This document shows positions 34,890-43,617 of a stretch of DNA of 64,000 nucleotides, piece after piece (position 1 is the first letter of the stretch; every line of letters starts with the position of its first letter). Source of the DNA: Lampropedia puyangensis. GTDB taxonomy: Bacteria; Pseudomonadota; Gammaproteobacteria; Burkholderiales; Burkholderiaceae_C. The stretch spans positions 1 to 64,000 of the forward strand of contig NZ_STFG01000012.1 of assembly GCF_004833285.1 (NCBI RefSeq). The letters run 5' to 3'. Below the pieces are notes generated by a model. It searched no databases, was not told where the DNA came from, and saw nothing but the letters and a program-made list of their open reading frames with translations. The position numbers and the translations under genes were made by a program.

Positions 34890-35540
34890 GTGTGGTGGAA
34901 ACGCAAAAAGGATCTTTTGCCGAAGTCGACTGACCGAGGTAACCAGAGTCAGCACGTGAAGCAGAGTGGAGAGGACGCTGAAGAGCTCTTGTTTTTGCAA
35001 TCCATGATGCATTCGCGCATGCATGCACAAGACTTGATGGTTCCTTGGACTATTCGCTCGAACGAGTTGGGTGCAAGGCCTTTGTCACTGGATCGAGGGT
35101 TGGTTCTGTTTCAGGCGGCTTGGTCAAGTCAAGGCGCGCTACAACCATTCAGCCGGGGGGATATCTTGGCAATGGGCCCTTTCTTTGAGTATGTTTTGGT
35201 GGGCGCTGACCGCGAAGTGGTGCATCAAAATGAATACGGCGATTTTATGCTGGTTCAATTGACCGGAGTTATTGCCGTGGAGCGTGCCAATGCGGCTGGC
35301 GCGCCTGTGCGAATGGCACAAACACATATTGGAGATGTTATTGGAGAAATGTCCCTGATGGACCAGGGGGAGCGGTTTTCTACTTGTGTGACATTGACGC
35401 CGTGCGATTTGGCTGTGCTCACTTATGATGGCTTGGAGCAATTGATGCGTCATCAGCCGCATTTGGCGGCCAGAATGTTGTTGGTTTTGGCTCGCAAGCT
35501 ATCGGTTCGGCTGCGTTCGATCAGTGCAAAAATGCATTGA
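34890..35540 (+). CDS. Cyclic nucleotide-binding-domain protein between pilT and pilU
   Basis: The 216-residue protein starts at a GTG with AAGGAG six bases upstream. Residues 1-40 are basic (WWKRKKDLLPK) and unstructured; the rest has a cAMP-receptor-like barrel, with QNEYGDFMLVQLTGVIAVER, HIGDVIGEMSLMDQGERFS (the phosphate-binding cassette position, with GEMSL and R-F-S) and a final helix (LAARMLLVLARKLSVRLRS). No helix-turn-helix follows, so it is not a CRP-type regulator. The place between pilT and pilU suggests it tunes pilus retraction in response to a nucleotide. Whether it binds cAMP or c-di-GMP is unknown. Confidence 0.82.
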   Translation: MWWKRKKDLLPKSTDRGNQSQHVKQSGEDAEELLFLQSMMHSRMHAQDLMVPWTIRSNELGARPLSLDRGLVLFQAAWSSQGALQPFSRGDILAMGPFFEYVLVGADREVVHQNEYGDFMLVQLTGVIAVERANAAGAPVRMAQTHIGDVIGEMSLMDQGERFSTCVTLTPCDLAVLTYDGLEQLMRHQPHLAARMLLVLARKLSVRLRSISAKMH

Positions 35541-35634
35541 TCCACAGTAAATGAAAAGTCAAAACGGGTATTGCGGTGCACAGCAGATGGTCGGGCATTA
35601 GTAGCCTAACTACGAAATCTTAAGGGGAGAAAGC

Positions 35635-36771
35635 ATGGAGCGTGATCAGGCCAGTAAATTCATCAATGATTTGCTTCGATTGATGGTCAGCAGAAATGGC
35701 AGCGATCTATTTATTACGGCTGACTTTCCACCTGCAATCAAGGTGGACGGGAAGGTGACAAAAGTCTCTCAGCAGGCTTTGACTCCTGCGCATACTTTGG
35801 CACTAGCCCGCTCGATCATGAGTGATAAGCAAGCCGCAGAGTTTGAGCGCACAAAAGAAGCCAATTTTGCGATTTCGCCAGCTACGGTTGGACGTTTCCG
35901 GGTTAATACGTTTGTCCAGCAAGGCCATGTTGGCATGGTTTTGCGGGTCATTCCTCTGGATATTCCCACTATTGACGGACTGGGATTGCCACAGGTCAGT
36001 AAGGACATCGCCATGCAAAAGCGTGGGTTGTGCATCTTGGTGGGGGCGACTGGTTCAGGGAAGTCGACTTCATTGGCTGCCATGGTGGATTGGCGCAACC
36101 AGCATTCCTTTGGGCATATCGTGACGATTGAAGATCCCGTGGAGTTTGTGCATACGCACAAGAACTGTGTGATCACGCAGCGTGAAGTGGGGCTGGATAC
36201 AGACTCATGGGAAGTTGCGCTGAAAAATTCATTGCGTCAAGCACCTGATGTTATTTTGATGGGGGAGATTCGAGACCGCGAAACGATGGAACATGCCATC
36301 GCATTCTCGGAGACGGGGCATTTGTGTTTGGCAACCCTGCATGCCAATAGTGCCAACCAAGCGATGGATCGGATCGTGAACTTCTTCCCTGAGGAGCGGC
36401 GTGCACAGTTGTTGATGGACTTGTCTTTGAATTTACGCGCCATCATGTCCCAGCGCTTGATTCCTCGGCAAGATGGCAAAGGACGTGTCGCGGCTCTGGA
36501 GGTGCTGATCAATAGTCCTCGTATTGCAGATTTGATTTTTAAAGGTGAGGTCTCTGAAATCAAGGAGGCTATGAAACTCAGTCGAAACCAAGGTATGCAG
36601 ACGTTCGATCAGGCCATGTTTGACCTGTTTGAGGCCAACATCATTTCCTACGAAGATGCACTGCGCAATGCTGATTCGCTCAACGATCTTCGCTTGCAAA
36701 TCAAGTTGCACAGTACGCGTGGGCGTGTGGCCAATTTGAGTGCAGGCACAGAACATCTTTCGGTGGTTTAA
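35635..36771 (+). CDS. pilU: PilT-like ATPase PilU
   Basis: The 378-residue product resembles PilU: MVSRNGSDLFITADFPPAIKVDG, Walker A GATGSGKSTSLAAM, Asp box TIEDPVEFVHTHKNCVITQR, Walker B PDVILMGEIRDRETMEHAIA, His box LCLATLHANSANQAMDRI, and the longer C-terminus typical of PilU (RVANLSAGTEHLSVV). PilU assists PilT in retraction under load. AAGGGGAG precedes the ATG. Confidence 0.95.
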   Translation: MERDQASKFINDLLRLMVSRNGSDLFITADFPPAIKVDGKVTKVSQQALTPAHTLALARSIMSDKQAAEFERTKEANFAISPATVGRFRVNTFVQQGHVGMVLRVIPLDIPTIDGLGLPQVSKDIAMQKRGLCILVGATGSGKSTSLAAMVDWRNQHSFGHIVTIEDPVEFVHTHKNCVITQREVGLDTDSWEVALKNSLRQAPDVILMGEIRDRETMEHAIAFSETGHLCLATLHANSANQAMDRIVNFFPEERRAQLLMDLSLNLRAIMSQRLIPRQDGKGRVAALEVLINSPRIADLIFKGEVSEIKEAMKLSRNQGMQTFDQAMFDLFEANIISYEDALRNADSLNDLRLQIKLHSTRGRVANLSAGTEHLSVV

Positions 36772-36799
36772 TGCGATTTTTGACATTCCTTGTTTGACC

Positions 36800-37750
36800 A
36801 TGACTTCTACTGCACAGACTCCTTCTATCCAAGCGCGCTCCTATCCTGCTGAAAGTAAGCGCAAAGTCGCATTTATTGGGTTGGGTGTCATGGGGTATCC
36901 CATGGCTGGGCATTTGGCGGCAGCTGGGCATGAGGTTGTGGTTTTCAATCGAACTGAAGCCAAAGCCGCGCAATGGGTCAAGGAGTTTTCAGCCATCAAC
37001 CCTAACGTCAAACACGCTTTGACTCCAAAGGAGGCTGCGCAGGGGGCTGAGATCGTGTTTGGTTGTGTGGGCAATGATGACGACCTGCGATCTGTAACTG
37101 CATCGGAGGACGGCGCCTTTGCCGGAATGCATGCTGGAGCAGTTTATGTGGACCACACTACCGCATCGGCCGATGTCGCGCGTGAGTTGTGCGCTGTTGC
37201 TCGAAAACAAGGATTGACGTTTCTGGATGCCCCCGTTTCTGGTGGGCAAGCGGGTGCACAGAACGGCCAATTGACAGTGATGTGTGGTGGCGACCAAGCT
37301 GCTTTTGACCGTGTAGCACCTGTGGCTGCAGTGTTTTCACGTGCATTTACGTTGATGGGAGATTCTGGCGCAGGTCAATTGACCAAGATGGTCAACCAAA
37401 TTGCGATTGCTGGTGTTGTGCAAGGCTTATCTGAAGCAGTCGCTTTTGGCCTGCACGCTGGGCTCGACATTCCTGCTGTGATTGATGTGATCAGCAAGGG
37501 GGCTGCACAAAGCTGGCAGATGGAAAATCGCGCTAAGACCATGGCTCAAGGGCAGTTTGAGTTTGGTTTTGCAGTGGATTGGATGCGCAAGGATTTGGGC
37601 TTGGTGTTGGAAGAGGGGCGTCGCAATGGCGCGCATTTGCCTGTTACAGCGCTGGTCGATCAGTTCTATTCTGATGTTCAAGCCATGGGCGGAAACCGTT
37701 GGGATACATCCAGCCTGATCGCTCGATTGACCAAACCTTCTGCAAAGTAA
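36800..37750 (+). CDS. NAD(P)-dependent beta-hydroxyacid dehydrogenase (3-hydroxyisobutyrate dehydrogenase family)
   Basis: The 316-residue product has the Rossmann motif VAFIGLGVMGYPMAGHLAAA (about 24-43), the substrate motif FLDAPVSGGQAGAQNGQLTV, and the catalytic lysine region GAGQLTKMVNQI. The C-terminal helical domain includes KDLGLVLEEGRRNGAHLPVT. Relatives oxidise 3-hydroxyisobutyrate or reduce tartronate semialdehyde or succinic semialdehyde; the substrate is not determined by sequence here. The ATG at 36800 was chosen. It lies 10 bp before aroQ and could be co-transcribed with it. Confidence 0.88.
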   Translation: MTSTAQTPSIQARSYPAESKRKVAFIGLGVMGYPMAGHLAAAGHEVVVFNRTEAKAAQWVKEFSAINPNVKHALTPKEAAQGAEIVFGCVGNDDDLRSVTASEDGAFAGMHAGAVYVDHTTASADVARELCAVARKQGLTFLDAPVSGGQAGAQNGQLTVMCGGDQAAFDRVAPVAAVFSRAFTLMGDSGAGQLTKMVNQIAIAGVVQGLSEAVAFGLHAGLDIPAVIDVISKGAAQSWQMENRAKTMAQGQFEFGFAVDWMRKDLGLVLEEGRRNGAHLPVTALVDQFYSDVQAMGGNRWDTSSLIARLTKPSAK

Positions 37751-37760
37751 GGGGCTGGAA

Positions 37761-38231
37761 ATGTCTGAGTCTTCGGCACCGCTGGTGGTGTTTGTCCTTA
37801 ACGGCCCTAATTTGAATTTATTGGGTACGCGCGAACCCCATTTGTATGGCTCCCAAACCTTGGACGATGTGGAAGCCTTGTGCCGCCAGAAGGGGGGGCA
37901 ATACGGCTTTGAGGTGCGCTGCCACCAAAGCAACCATGAGGGAGATTTGGTGGGATGGATTCATGATGCCGGTCAGTTGCACCGCGATGGGCGGTTGGCA
38001 GGGGTTGTGCTCAATGCCGCAGCCTACACGCACACCAGTGTGGCTTTGCTTGATGCCATCAAGGGCACAGGTATTGCCTTGATTGAACTGCACATTAGTA
38101 ACGTCCATGCGCGTGAACAGTTTCGCCACCACTCATACATAGCCAGTGCCGCCAAAGCGGTCATGTGCGGTTTTGGTGTTTTAGGTTACGGCTTGGCTAT
38201 CGATGCGATTGCACAGTGGCAATCCCACTAG
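37761..38231 (+). CDS. aroQ: 3-dehydroquinate dehydratase, type II
   Basis: The 156-residue product has VFVLNGPNLNLLGTREPHLYG, FEVRCHQSNHEGDLVGWIH, VLNAAAYTHTSVALLDAI and IELHISNVHAREQFRHHSY, with the tyrosine and histidine of the type II active site. It makes 3-dehydroshikimate in aromatic amino acid synthesis and forms a dodecamer. Length is normal. accB and accC, which follow aroQ in many betaproteobacteria, are absent. Confidence 0.96.
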   Translation: MSESSAPLVVFVLNGPNLNLLGTREPHLYGSQTLDDVEALCRQKGGQYGFEVRCHQSNHEGDLVGWIHDAGQLHRDGRLAGVVLNAAAYTHTSVALLDAIKGTGIALIELHISNVHAREQFRHHSYIASAAKAVMCGFGVLGYGLAIDAIAQWQSH

Positions 38232-38385
38232 ATTGAGGCTAGGCCACATACAATACGAATGTGATATATCCGTTGAGTGTGTATTGCACACGCGGTGTGT
38301 GATGAATTGCACTTTTGAAAGAACCATGCCACTTCCGCTCGGCATGGTGTGATAGATGAACATAGCGGTATAGTGTTAGCACGCA

Positions 38386-38411
38386 ATACAAGGCGCGAAA
38401 GCGCTTTGTAT
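38386..38411 (+). other. Hairpin with GAAA loop in the leader of the 38433 gene
   Basis: ATACAAGGCGC and GCGCTTTGTAT pair through 11 positions (one G-T) around a GAAA tetraloop, ending 21 bases before the ATG. It may stabilise or gate the mRNA start. Confidence 0.5.
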
Positions 38412-38432
38412 GCTTTTGAAGTTAGGCCAGCT

Positions 38433-39077
38433 ATGACAAATGACAACGATGCCCCTTTTGAAATCCATGTTCATGGGCAAATTTTTGTTCGCCCGGATGT
38501 GGTATTTGCCGATATTGAAGAGGCGCTCAAGCCCATGTGGCGTTACGCTGGAGCACGGTCTTTGGCGGCTGCGGCGGTAGGCCACTACGAAGAAGAGCCC
38601 GGTATTGAATTTGTCGCACGTGAACATGCATTGCAAATTTGCTGGACGGTGCAAGGCGATGAAGGTTTTCGCCAGGTTCTCAATGATGTCTGTATGAACC
38701 TCAACGAACTTGCAGACCGCGGATGCGCCATTGAGGTCACGTTCTACGATCGTGCCTTTGATGAGATGGACGAAGATGAAGAGGATGCGCCTGAGCACGA
38801 AGGCGAATCCCGTGATGATTTCTTCTTGCTGTTTGTTGGCCCAACTCCATCAGCCATCATGCAGGTGCAACGCGACTTGCTGGTGCAGGACGTAGTGACC
38901 TTAATGGAGCGCCATTTCGATGCCTCCGAGCTCACAGGAGTGGTTGCAGAAGTCGATCGGCTATTCACAGGGCGTTTTGATGCCTTGGTTAGCTCTTTGG
39001 AATTGGGTAAGCCCCCAAGAGGAGAGTCAGGTGCAGGTGGTCATGGAGGAGGACGCCGTCCTCGGCATTTACACTGA
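38433..39077 (+). CDS. Conserved Burkholderiales protein of unknown function
   Basis: The 214-residue acidic protein starts MTNDNDAPFEIHVHGQIFV and contains EEALKPMWRYAGARSLAAAA, EEEPGIEFVAREHALQICWT, AIEVTFYDRAFDEMDEDEED and FDALVSSLELGKPPRG before a Gly/His/Arg-rich end (GGHGGGRRPRHLH). I recognise it as a protein widespread in Burkholderiales (possibly the family DUF6806), without known function. No signal or membrane segment is visible. TTAGG precedes the ATG, and a 200-bp leader with hairpins lies upstream. Confidence 0.75.
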   Translation: MTNDNDAPFEIHVHGQIFVRPDVVFADIEEALKPMWRYAGARSLAAAAVGHYEEEPGIEFVAREHALQICWTVQGDEGFRQVLNDVCMNLNELADRGCAIEVTFYDRAFDEMDEDEEDAPEHEGESRDDFFLLFVGPTPSAIMQVQRDLLVQDVVTLMERHFDASELTGVVAEVDRLFTGRFDALVSSLELGKPPRGESGAGGHGGGRRPRHLH

Positions 39078-39148
39078 GCATCAATGCGAACCAAGCGGGC
39101 GATCAGCACGCTTTTTTTGAGCAATCTCCGATGGTTGCTGTGACTATT

Positions 39149-39943
39149 TCAGACGTGTTGCGGATATCCCAGAAAGCGCTCAGCCATAGAGAAGAGAATG
39201 GCTTGATTGCCTGATGTTTCGAATCTGATCGAGCCCACAGCTTCTGAGCGGTTGGCTATGTCTAAGTTATTGAGTCGGCTCATGGTTTGGTTTGCGACTG
39301 CGCTAGCGGAATCCAACCATCGCATGGATGCTGGGGCATAAGCTTGTAAAGCATCCAGAATCAGTGGGTAGTGGGTGCAACCTAGCACGATGGTGTCAAC
39401 AGGTGGGCCGCCAATTGGCTGCGCTTGCGCCATATAGGTTTTGCACAGTAACTGTATTTGCTTGTCGTCCTGATTTTCAATGGCTTTGGCCAAGCCATTG
39501 CATGCCACATTCGAGATGCGAGCCTCTCCTTTGAGCCTTTCTAGAAGATGTTGGTATTTGGCGCTTGCCAATGTTCGGGCGGTTGCCAATACGGCAATAT
39601 GCCCGTTTGCGGTCGAGGCCAACGCGGGTTTGATGGCCGGCTCTACGCCAATAATAGGCATGGGGGCGAATCGTTCCCGCAGGATGTGAATGGCAACCGT
39701 GGTCGCAGTATTGCAGGCCACGACCAAAGCTTTAATTTGATGCTGCTGCTGGAGCTGTTGCGTGATGGCAATACTGCGGTCAATGATGAAAGCATCACTG
39801 CGCTCACCATAGGGTGCGAAGCCTGAGTCAGAACAATATATGAACGACTCGTGAGGTAGTGTTTTTTGAAGCGCTTTGAGAATGCTCAGGCCGCCGATTC
39901 CGCTGTCAAAAACGCCAATTGGGTTGGAATTGAAAGGGGTCAT
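39149..39943 (-). CDS. murI: Glutamate racemase
   Basis: The 264-residue product has IGVFDSGIGGLSILKAL, YCSDSGFAPYGERS, and the two catalytic cysteines: Cys77 in VVACNTAT and Cys189 in VLGCTHYPL. It makes D-glutamate for peptidoglycan. I chose the ATG at 39943 (MTPFNSNPIG). It stands alone, convergent with the conserved unknown gene upstream. Confidence 0.95.
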   Translation of the reverse strand: MTPFNSNPIGVFDSGIGGLSILKALQKTLPHESFIYCSDSGFAPYGERSDAFIIDRSIAITQQLQQQHQIKALVVACNTATTVAIHILRERFAPMPIIGVEPAIKPALASTANGHIAVLATARTLASAKYQHLLERLKGEARISNVACNGLAKAIENQDDKQIQLLCKTYMAQAQPIGGPPVDTIVLGCTHYPLILDALQAYAPASMRWLDSASAVANQTMSRLNNLDIANRSEAVGSIRFETSGNQAILFSMAERFLGYPQHV

Positions 39944-40286
39944 GGTGGCCAAGAACAGGCATGGCAATGCGGTTAAACACTGCGCCATTGTATGCTTTTG
40001 CTCAGGATGGCGCTGCTGCTACGACGGCATAAGTTCTCAATTTCTATCCCGTTACAGCGCTATTGCGCATTTGAGTCATGCTGCTCAGACAGACGTGTCC
40101 GAATGTGTCTATGGTGTTGCCGTAGGCGCTGACTTTCTTTGTGCGGAGACACTCTATTTCTAAAGTGCAAATGCCGCGACAAGCAGTTAAGGAGATATTT
40201 ATAAAAATAACGATTTTTGCGATTTAAATGAAAAAAATCAGCATTGAAACTATTTTTTATGTAATTGATTTAAATAAAATTAAACC
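39944..40286. other. 343-bp divergent intergenic region, AT-rich next to the LysR gene
   Basis: It separates murI (leftward) from a LysR gene (rightward). The 100 bp before the LysR start is strikingly AT-rich (runs of A and T around 40196-40286), unlike the rest of the window. It likely contains the LysR promoter. I see no gene. Confidence 0.5.
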
Positions 40287-41222
40287 ATGAGCACCACTAC
40301 TCCATCCCAGATTCATGCGCGCTTGAAAGTGTTTGTTGTGGCTGCCCGCAGCCTGTCATTCACGGAGGCGGGGGAGAGCTTATGCATCACAACTGCGGCG
40401 GTGAGTCAGCAGATCAAGGCGTTGGAGGAGTGGCTCGGGTTTAAATTATTTCAGCGCTTCTCTAGGCGGCTGGAGTTGACAGAAGAGGGTGATCGTTTAT
40501 TGGCTACGGTTAGCCCTGCTTACGCTAATGTTGATTTGGCCATTCACCGATTGCGTGGTGGGCCGCTTTCAGGCGTGGTGCGGGTTCGTTCACTGCCATC
40601 CTTCCTTGGAATTTGGCTGGTGCCAAGGCTGCCTTTGTTGATGGAGCAATATCCGCATATTGAATTGAGTTTGGAGGCAGAAGACAGTGCGCACTCATTG
40701 CGGGAAGGTGATTTTGATATCGCCATTGACCTCAATGATGGCCTGATGCCGGGCTTTCAAAGTACGGTGCTTATGCAAGAAGCCATTTTTCCGGTTGTAT
40801 CTCCCAAGCTGTTAACGGCTGAGCGACCACTCGCAAGCGTTGAAGATCTGAAGCATTTTCCTGTATTGCACGATGTGACTGCTTGGCGAGGCAGTGAACC
40901 TTATGGTGAGTGGGAGAGTTATTTGCGTGCTATTGGTGCTGGGCATGTGGATGTGCGGCGAGGCTATATGTTCAATCGGCACCAAGTCACGATTGATGCA
41001 GCCAAGGTCGGCATGGGCGTGGCCATTGCCCGTCAACGATTGACTTCGGACGAGCTGGCCTCGGGTCTGTTGGTGGAACCCTTTGGCAAGCGGGTCATGA
41101 CAGGCAAAAGCTACTGCTTGGTTTATGCCGCAGGTGCGCTGGATGATAGGCGCGTGGCAGCCGTGCACAACTGGTTTGTAGAGCAAGCCGCACTGGAAGA
41201 CGTGCAGAAGTTAGTCGGCTGA
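40287..41222 (+). CDS. LysR-family transcriptional regulator (GcvA-like)
   Basis: The 311-residue product has the helix-turn-helix RLKVFVVAARSLSFTEAGESL and TTAAVSQQIKALEEWLGFKLF, and an effector domain with VRVRSLPSFLGIWLVPRLPL of the GcvA type. It starts MSTTTPSQIHARLK after an AT-rich leader. The MFS gene downstream is convergent, so a regulatory link with it is possible but not shown by layout. The target is unknown. Confidence 0.88.
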   Translation: MSTTTPSQIHARLKVFVVAARSLSFTEAGESLCITTAAVSQQIKALEEWLGFKLFQRFSRRLELTEEGDRLLATVSPAYANVDLAIHRLRGGPLSGVVRVRSLPSFLGIWLVPRLPLLMEQYPHIELSLEAEDSAHSLREGDFDIAIDLNDGLMPGFQSTVLMQEAIFPVVSPKLLTAERPLASVEDLKHFPVLHDVTAWRGSEPYGEWESYLRAIGAGHVDVRRGYMFNRHQVTIDAAKVGMGVAIARQRLTSDELASGLLVEPFGKRVMTGKSYCLVYAAGALDDRRVAAVHNWFVEQAALEDVQKLVG

Positions 41223-41260
41223 ATTGCGCATCAAACCGTAGTGGGTTAATACCCGAGCGT

Positions 41261-42508
41261 TTATAGCGCTTGTTGTCGCGACTCTTCTGCACGTGCGAGC
41301 TTGCGGTCGTACATGTTGGCTGCCAATGCGGCCAGGCCTAACGCCAATCCGAGCCAGCATACAGTAGACCAACCGCCTGCATCCCAGGCTAGAACACCCA
41401 AGGCAGAGCCGGCTGACGCGCCAAGGAAATATCCTGTCATATAGATGGCATTGGCTCGAGAACGCGCTTGACTGGTGAGTTTGAAAATCACGCTTTGGTT
41501 GGAAATGTGTGTGCCCGCAATAGCAACGCCAAGCAATAGTAAGCCAATGCCAAACATGGTGGTGCTTTGTGCCGCCAGCCACATGGGAGGCCAGGTGGCA
41601 ATCACTAGCAGGCTGGCGCCCAATGAAGTCTTGGGTTCATCGCCTTGGTCGGCCCATTGGCCAATAGGTTTTGCTACCAGCGCACTGGCAACGCCTACCA
41701 GACTTAATAGCCCGATTTGTAGATCGCTTAAACCATGAGGCGCTTTTCCTAGCAGCAGCGCCATGGTTGAGAACAGCACCGCCAGGCTCCCGAAGCTGAA
41801 TGCGCCCATCAACGTTCGGCTGCGCAAGCGCGGCATACGTATAAACAAATCAACCAATGAGCGCATGGTGCTGCTGTAACTGGCTTTATGTGCCCCTGTT
41901 TGTGCCATGTTTACAGGGGGCAATGCTGCCGGGGTTGGCAGCATTTTCGCCAAGGCAGCAGCGACAAGCAGCATCAAAATGGCGGTGAGTATATAGACCG
42001 ATTGCCAGCCCGCCGTGCCTGAAAGAACACCAGCAATACTTCGCGCTGATTGAATGCCAATCAAAAGCCCTGTCATGAGAATGCCCACAGCACGGCCTGC
42101 TTGTTGGGGCAGCACCATTAGCGTCACCAATGGCACCAAAACTTGTGCTGCGACTGAAAATACTCCTGCCACTGCAGAGCCTAACCAGAAAAATCCAATC
42201 TCCCCGGTGAATGCGCACAGCAGCAAACCTGCAGCCGCAAGTCCCATTAGCACCACAATCAACTTGCGTCGATCAACCAAATCACCAAGTGGGACTAGAA
42301 ATAGTAGGCCCGCGGCATAGGCTAGCTGTGACACGGTGACACTGAAGGCCGCTTGGGCTTCGCTCACATGCAGCCCGGTTGCAATCGAATGCAGTAGCGG
42401 TTGGCTGATGTAATTACAGCCTGCGCATAAACCGCAGGCAATGGCCATCAATAAAAGCAGAGAGCCAGACGCTTGAGTGTGTGGCGTAGGAGATGAGGAA
42501 GGAGACAT
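41261..42508 (-). CDS. MFS transporter (DHA1-like)
   Basis: The 415-residue protein has twelve hydrophobic segments and the MFS loop motif LGDLVDRRKLIVVLMG after the second helix. Helices begin at about 16 (LLLLMAIACGLCAG). The family of such proteins exports drugs or small metabolites; the substrate is unknown. It ends 38 bp from the convergent LysR gene. The 270-bp region upstream of it (42509-42778) shows no gene that I recognise. Confidence 0.85.
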   Translation of the reverse strand: MSPSSSPTPHTQASGSLLLLMAIACGLCAGCNYISQPLLHSIATGLHVSEAQAAFSVTVSQLAYAAGLLFLVPLGDLVDRRKLIVVLMGLAAAGLLLCAFTGEIGFFWLGSAVAGVFSVAAQVLVPLVTLMVLPQQAGRAVGILMTGLLIGIQSARSIAGVLSGTAGWQSVYILTAILMLLVAAALAKMLPTPAALPPVNMAQTGAHKASYSSTMRSLVDLFIRMPRLRSRTLMGAFSFGSLAVLFSTMALLLGKAPHGLSDLQIGLLSLVGVASALVAKPIGQWADQGDEPKTSLGASLLVIATWPPMWLAAQSTTMFGIGLLLLGVAIAGTHISNQSVIFKLTSQARSRANAIYMTGYFLGASAGSALGVLAWDAGGWSTVCWLGLALGLAALAANMYDRKLARAEESRQQAL

Positions 42509-42778
42509 TGCAACGCAATAAAAGGCAGAAACCGCGCAAGTCTAATGACTTTGAATCAAACGCGCTTGCCGTTTATCGCCCAATGGTATTTGGTTCATCT
42601 GGTCTGCGTGCTCCGCACGCGCGAAGAGCGTGTTTCGGGGCCCTACACAGTCGCGCAAGACGCAAAAAAAGAGATAGTGCAAGGCACCTGTTGCCGCGCA
42701 GCGCATCATTTTGGACTCCAACGCAGTCTGTGTGGAGATCCTACGTGTCAAGTTTCTGACGTTCCAAGAACTGTGCCC

Positions 42779-43012
42779 TTATCTTCGGCGAATCACAAAG
42801 TGGTGCACTCCTGCGTCATCACTGTATTGCTCAACCAACGCATTGCCGGTTTGTTTCGAAAATGCGGCAAAGTCTTGCAATGAGCCATTATCAGTTGCTT
42901 GTACATGGAGTAATTGGCCGCTTTGCAGCGTTGCCAGTGCCCGCTTGGCGCGCAGAATGGGCTGCGGGCAGCGCAGGCCCTTTGCATCGACATCTAGTGC
43001 AATATCTGTCAT
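42779..43012 (-). CDS. tusA: TusA-family sulfurtransferase
   Basis: The 77-residue protein has the TusA motif LRCPQP with catalytic Cys15, in VDAKGLRCPQPILRAKRALA, and the beta strand HVQATDNGSLQDFAAF. It carries sulfur as a persulfide for tRNA thiolation or other sulfur relay. Its ATG overlaps the stop of the Nudix gene by four bases. It is 600 bp from cysM, so a sulfur-related cluster is possible. Confidence 0.9.
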   Translation of the reverse strand: MTDIALDVDAKGLRCPQPILRAKRALATLQSGQLLHVQATDNGSLQDFAAFSKQTGNALVEQYSDDAGVHHFVIRRR

Positions 43013-43587
43013 GACTTGTTGAGCCCTGATGAGGAGCTGTTATTGTCTTCTGTCGGTCTGCCATTGGGATAGCGCTCAATCACCTCGGGTTCAAAACCTT
43101 GGGTGCGGAGCCATTTCTGTAAGGCCCGACCGGTACCTGATGTCCATACCGTAGCTTGGCTGGGGTCAACCAGTTTGTATTCAGACAGTTCGGGGGAGAG
43201 TTTGATGATGCCTGTAGCCACTACGTGGTAGGCAATCAAGACTTGATTCATCCGTAAGAACTCAGACACATCAATCAACTGGCAGCTTTGCACGTCGAGG
43301 TTGATCTCTTCTTTGACTTCTCGCGCGATACCTGCTTCAGGGGACTCGCCTGCCTCCATGAAGCCGGTGATCAGGCCAAAGAAGGGGTCTTTCCATAATG
43401 CATTGCGCGCCAGCACGATCTTGTCTTGGTATTGCACAATGGCCGCTAACACCGGAGTGGGATTGTTCCAGTGTGTCCATCCGCATGCAGGGCAGCGCAG
43501 GCGGTTTACCAGGCCACTGTCTTCTTGTGAGGGCATCCACTCCAGCGCCGTGCCGCAGTGGCTGCAAAAACGCACTTCATATGTCAT
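43009..43587 (-). CDS. Nudix hydrolase with N-terminal zinc ribbon
   Basis: The 192-residue protein begins with a zinc ribbon (FCSHCG..RCPACG) and then a Nudix box GFMEAGESPEAGIAREVKEEI (about 76-96) that fits GX5EX7REUXEEXGU. The ribbon plus Nudix layout recalls NudC, an NADH pyrophosphatase and RNA decapping enzyme, but it is shorter than NudC (about 260) and lacks the extra N-terminal domain. The substrate is unknown. It lies between cysM and tusA. Confidence 0.88.
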   Translation of the reverse strand: MTYEVRFCSHCGTALEWMPSQEDSGLVNRLRCPACGWTHWNNPTPVLAAIVQYQDKIVLARNALWKDPFFGLITGFMEAGESPEAGIAREVKEEINLDVQSCQLIDVSEFLRMNQVLIAYHVVATGIIKLSPELSEYKLVDPSQATVWTSGTGRALQKWLRTQGFEPEVIERYPNGRPTEDNNSSSSGLNKS

Positions 43588-43617
43588 CGTGGTTCTTTTT
43601 AGGTAGAAGGTGAGGGA

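Noticed and set aside
42509-42778. Small frames of 69-112 residues between the MFS gene and tusA
   Set aside because: No recognisable family and no good ribosome site; the longest overlaps tusA on the other strand.
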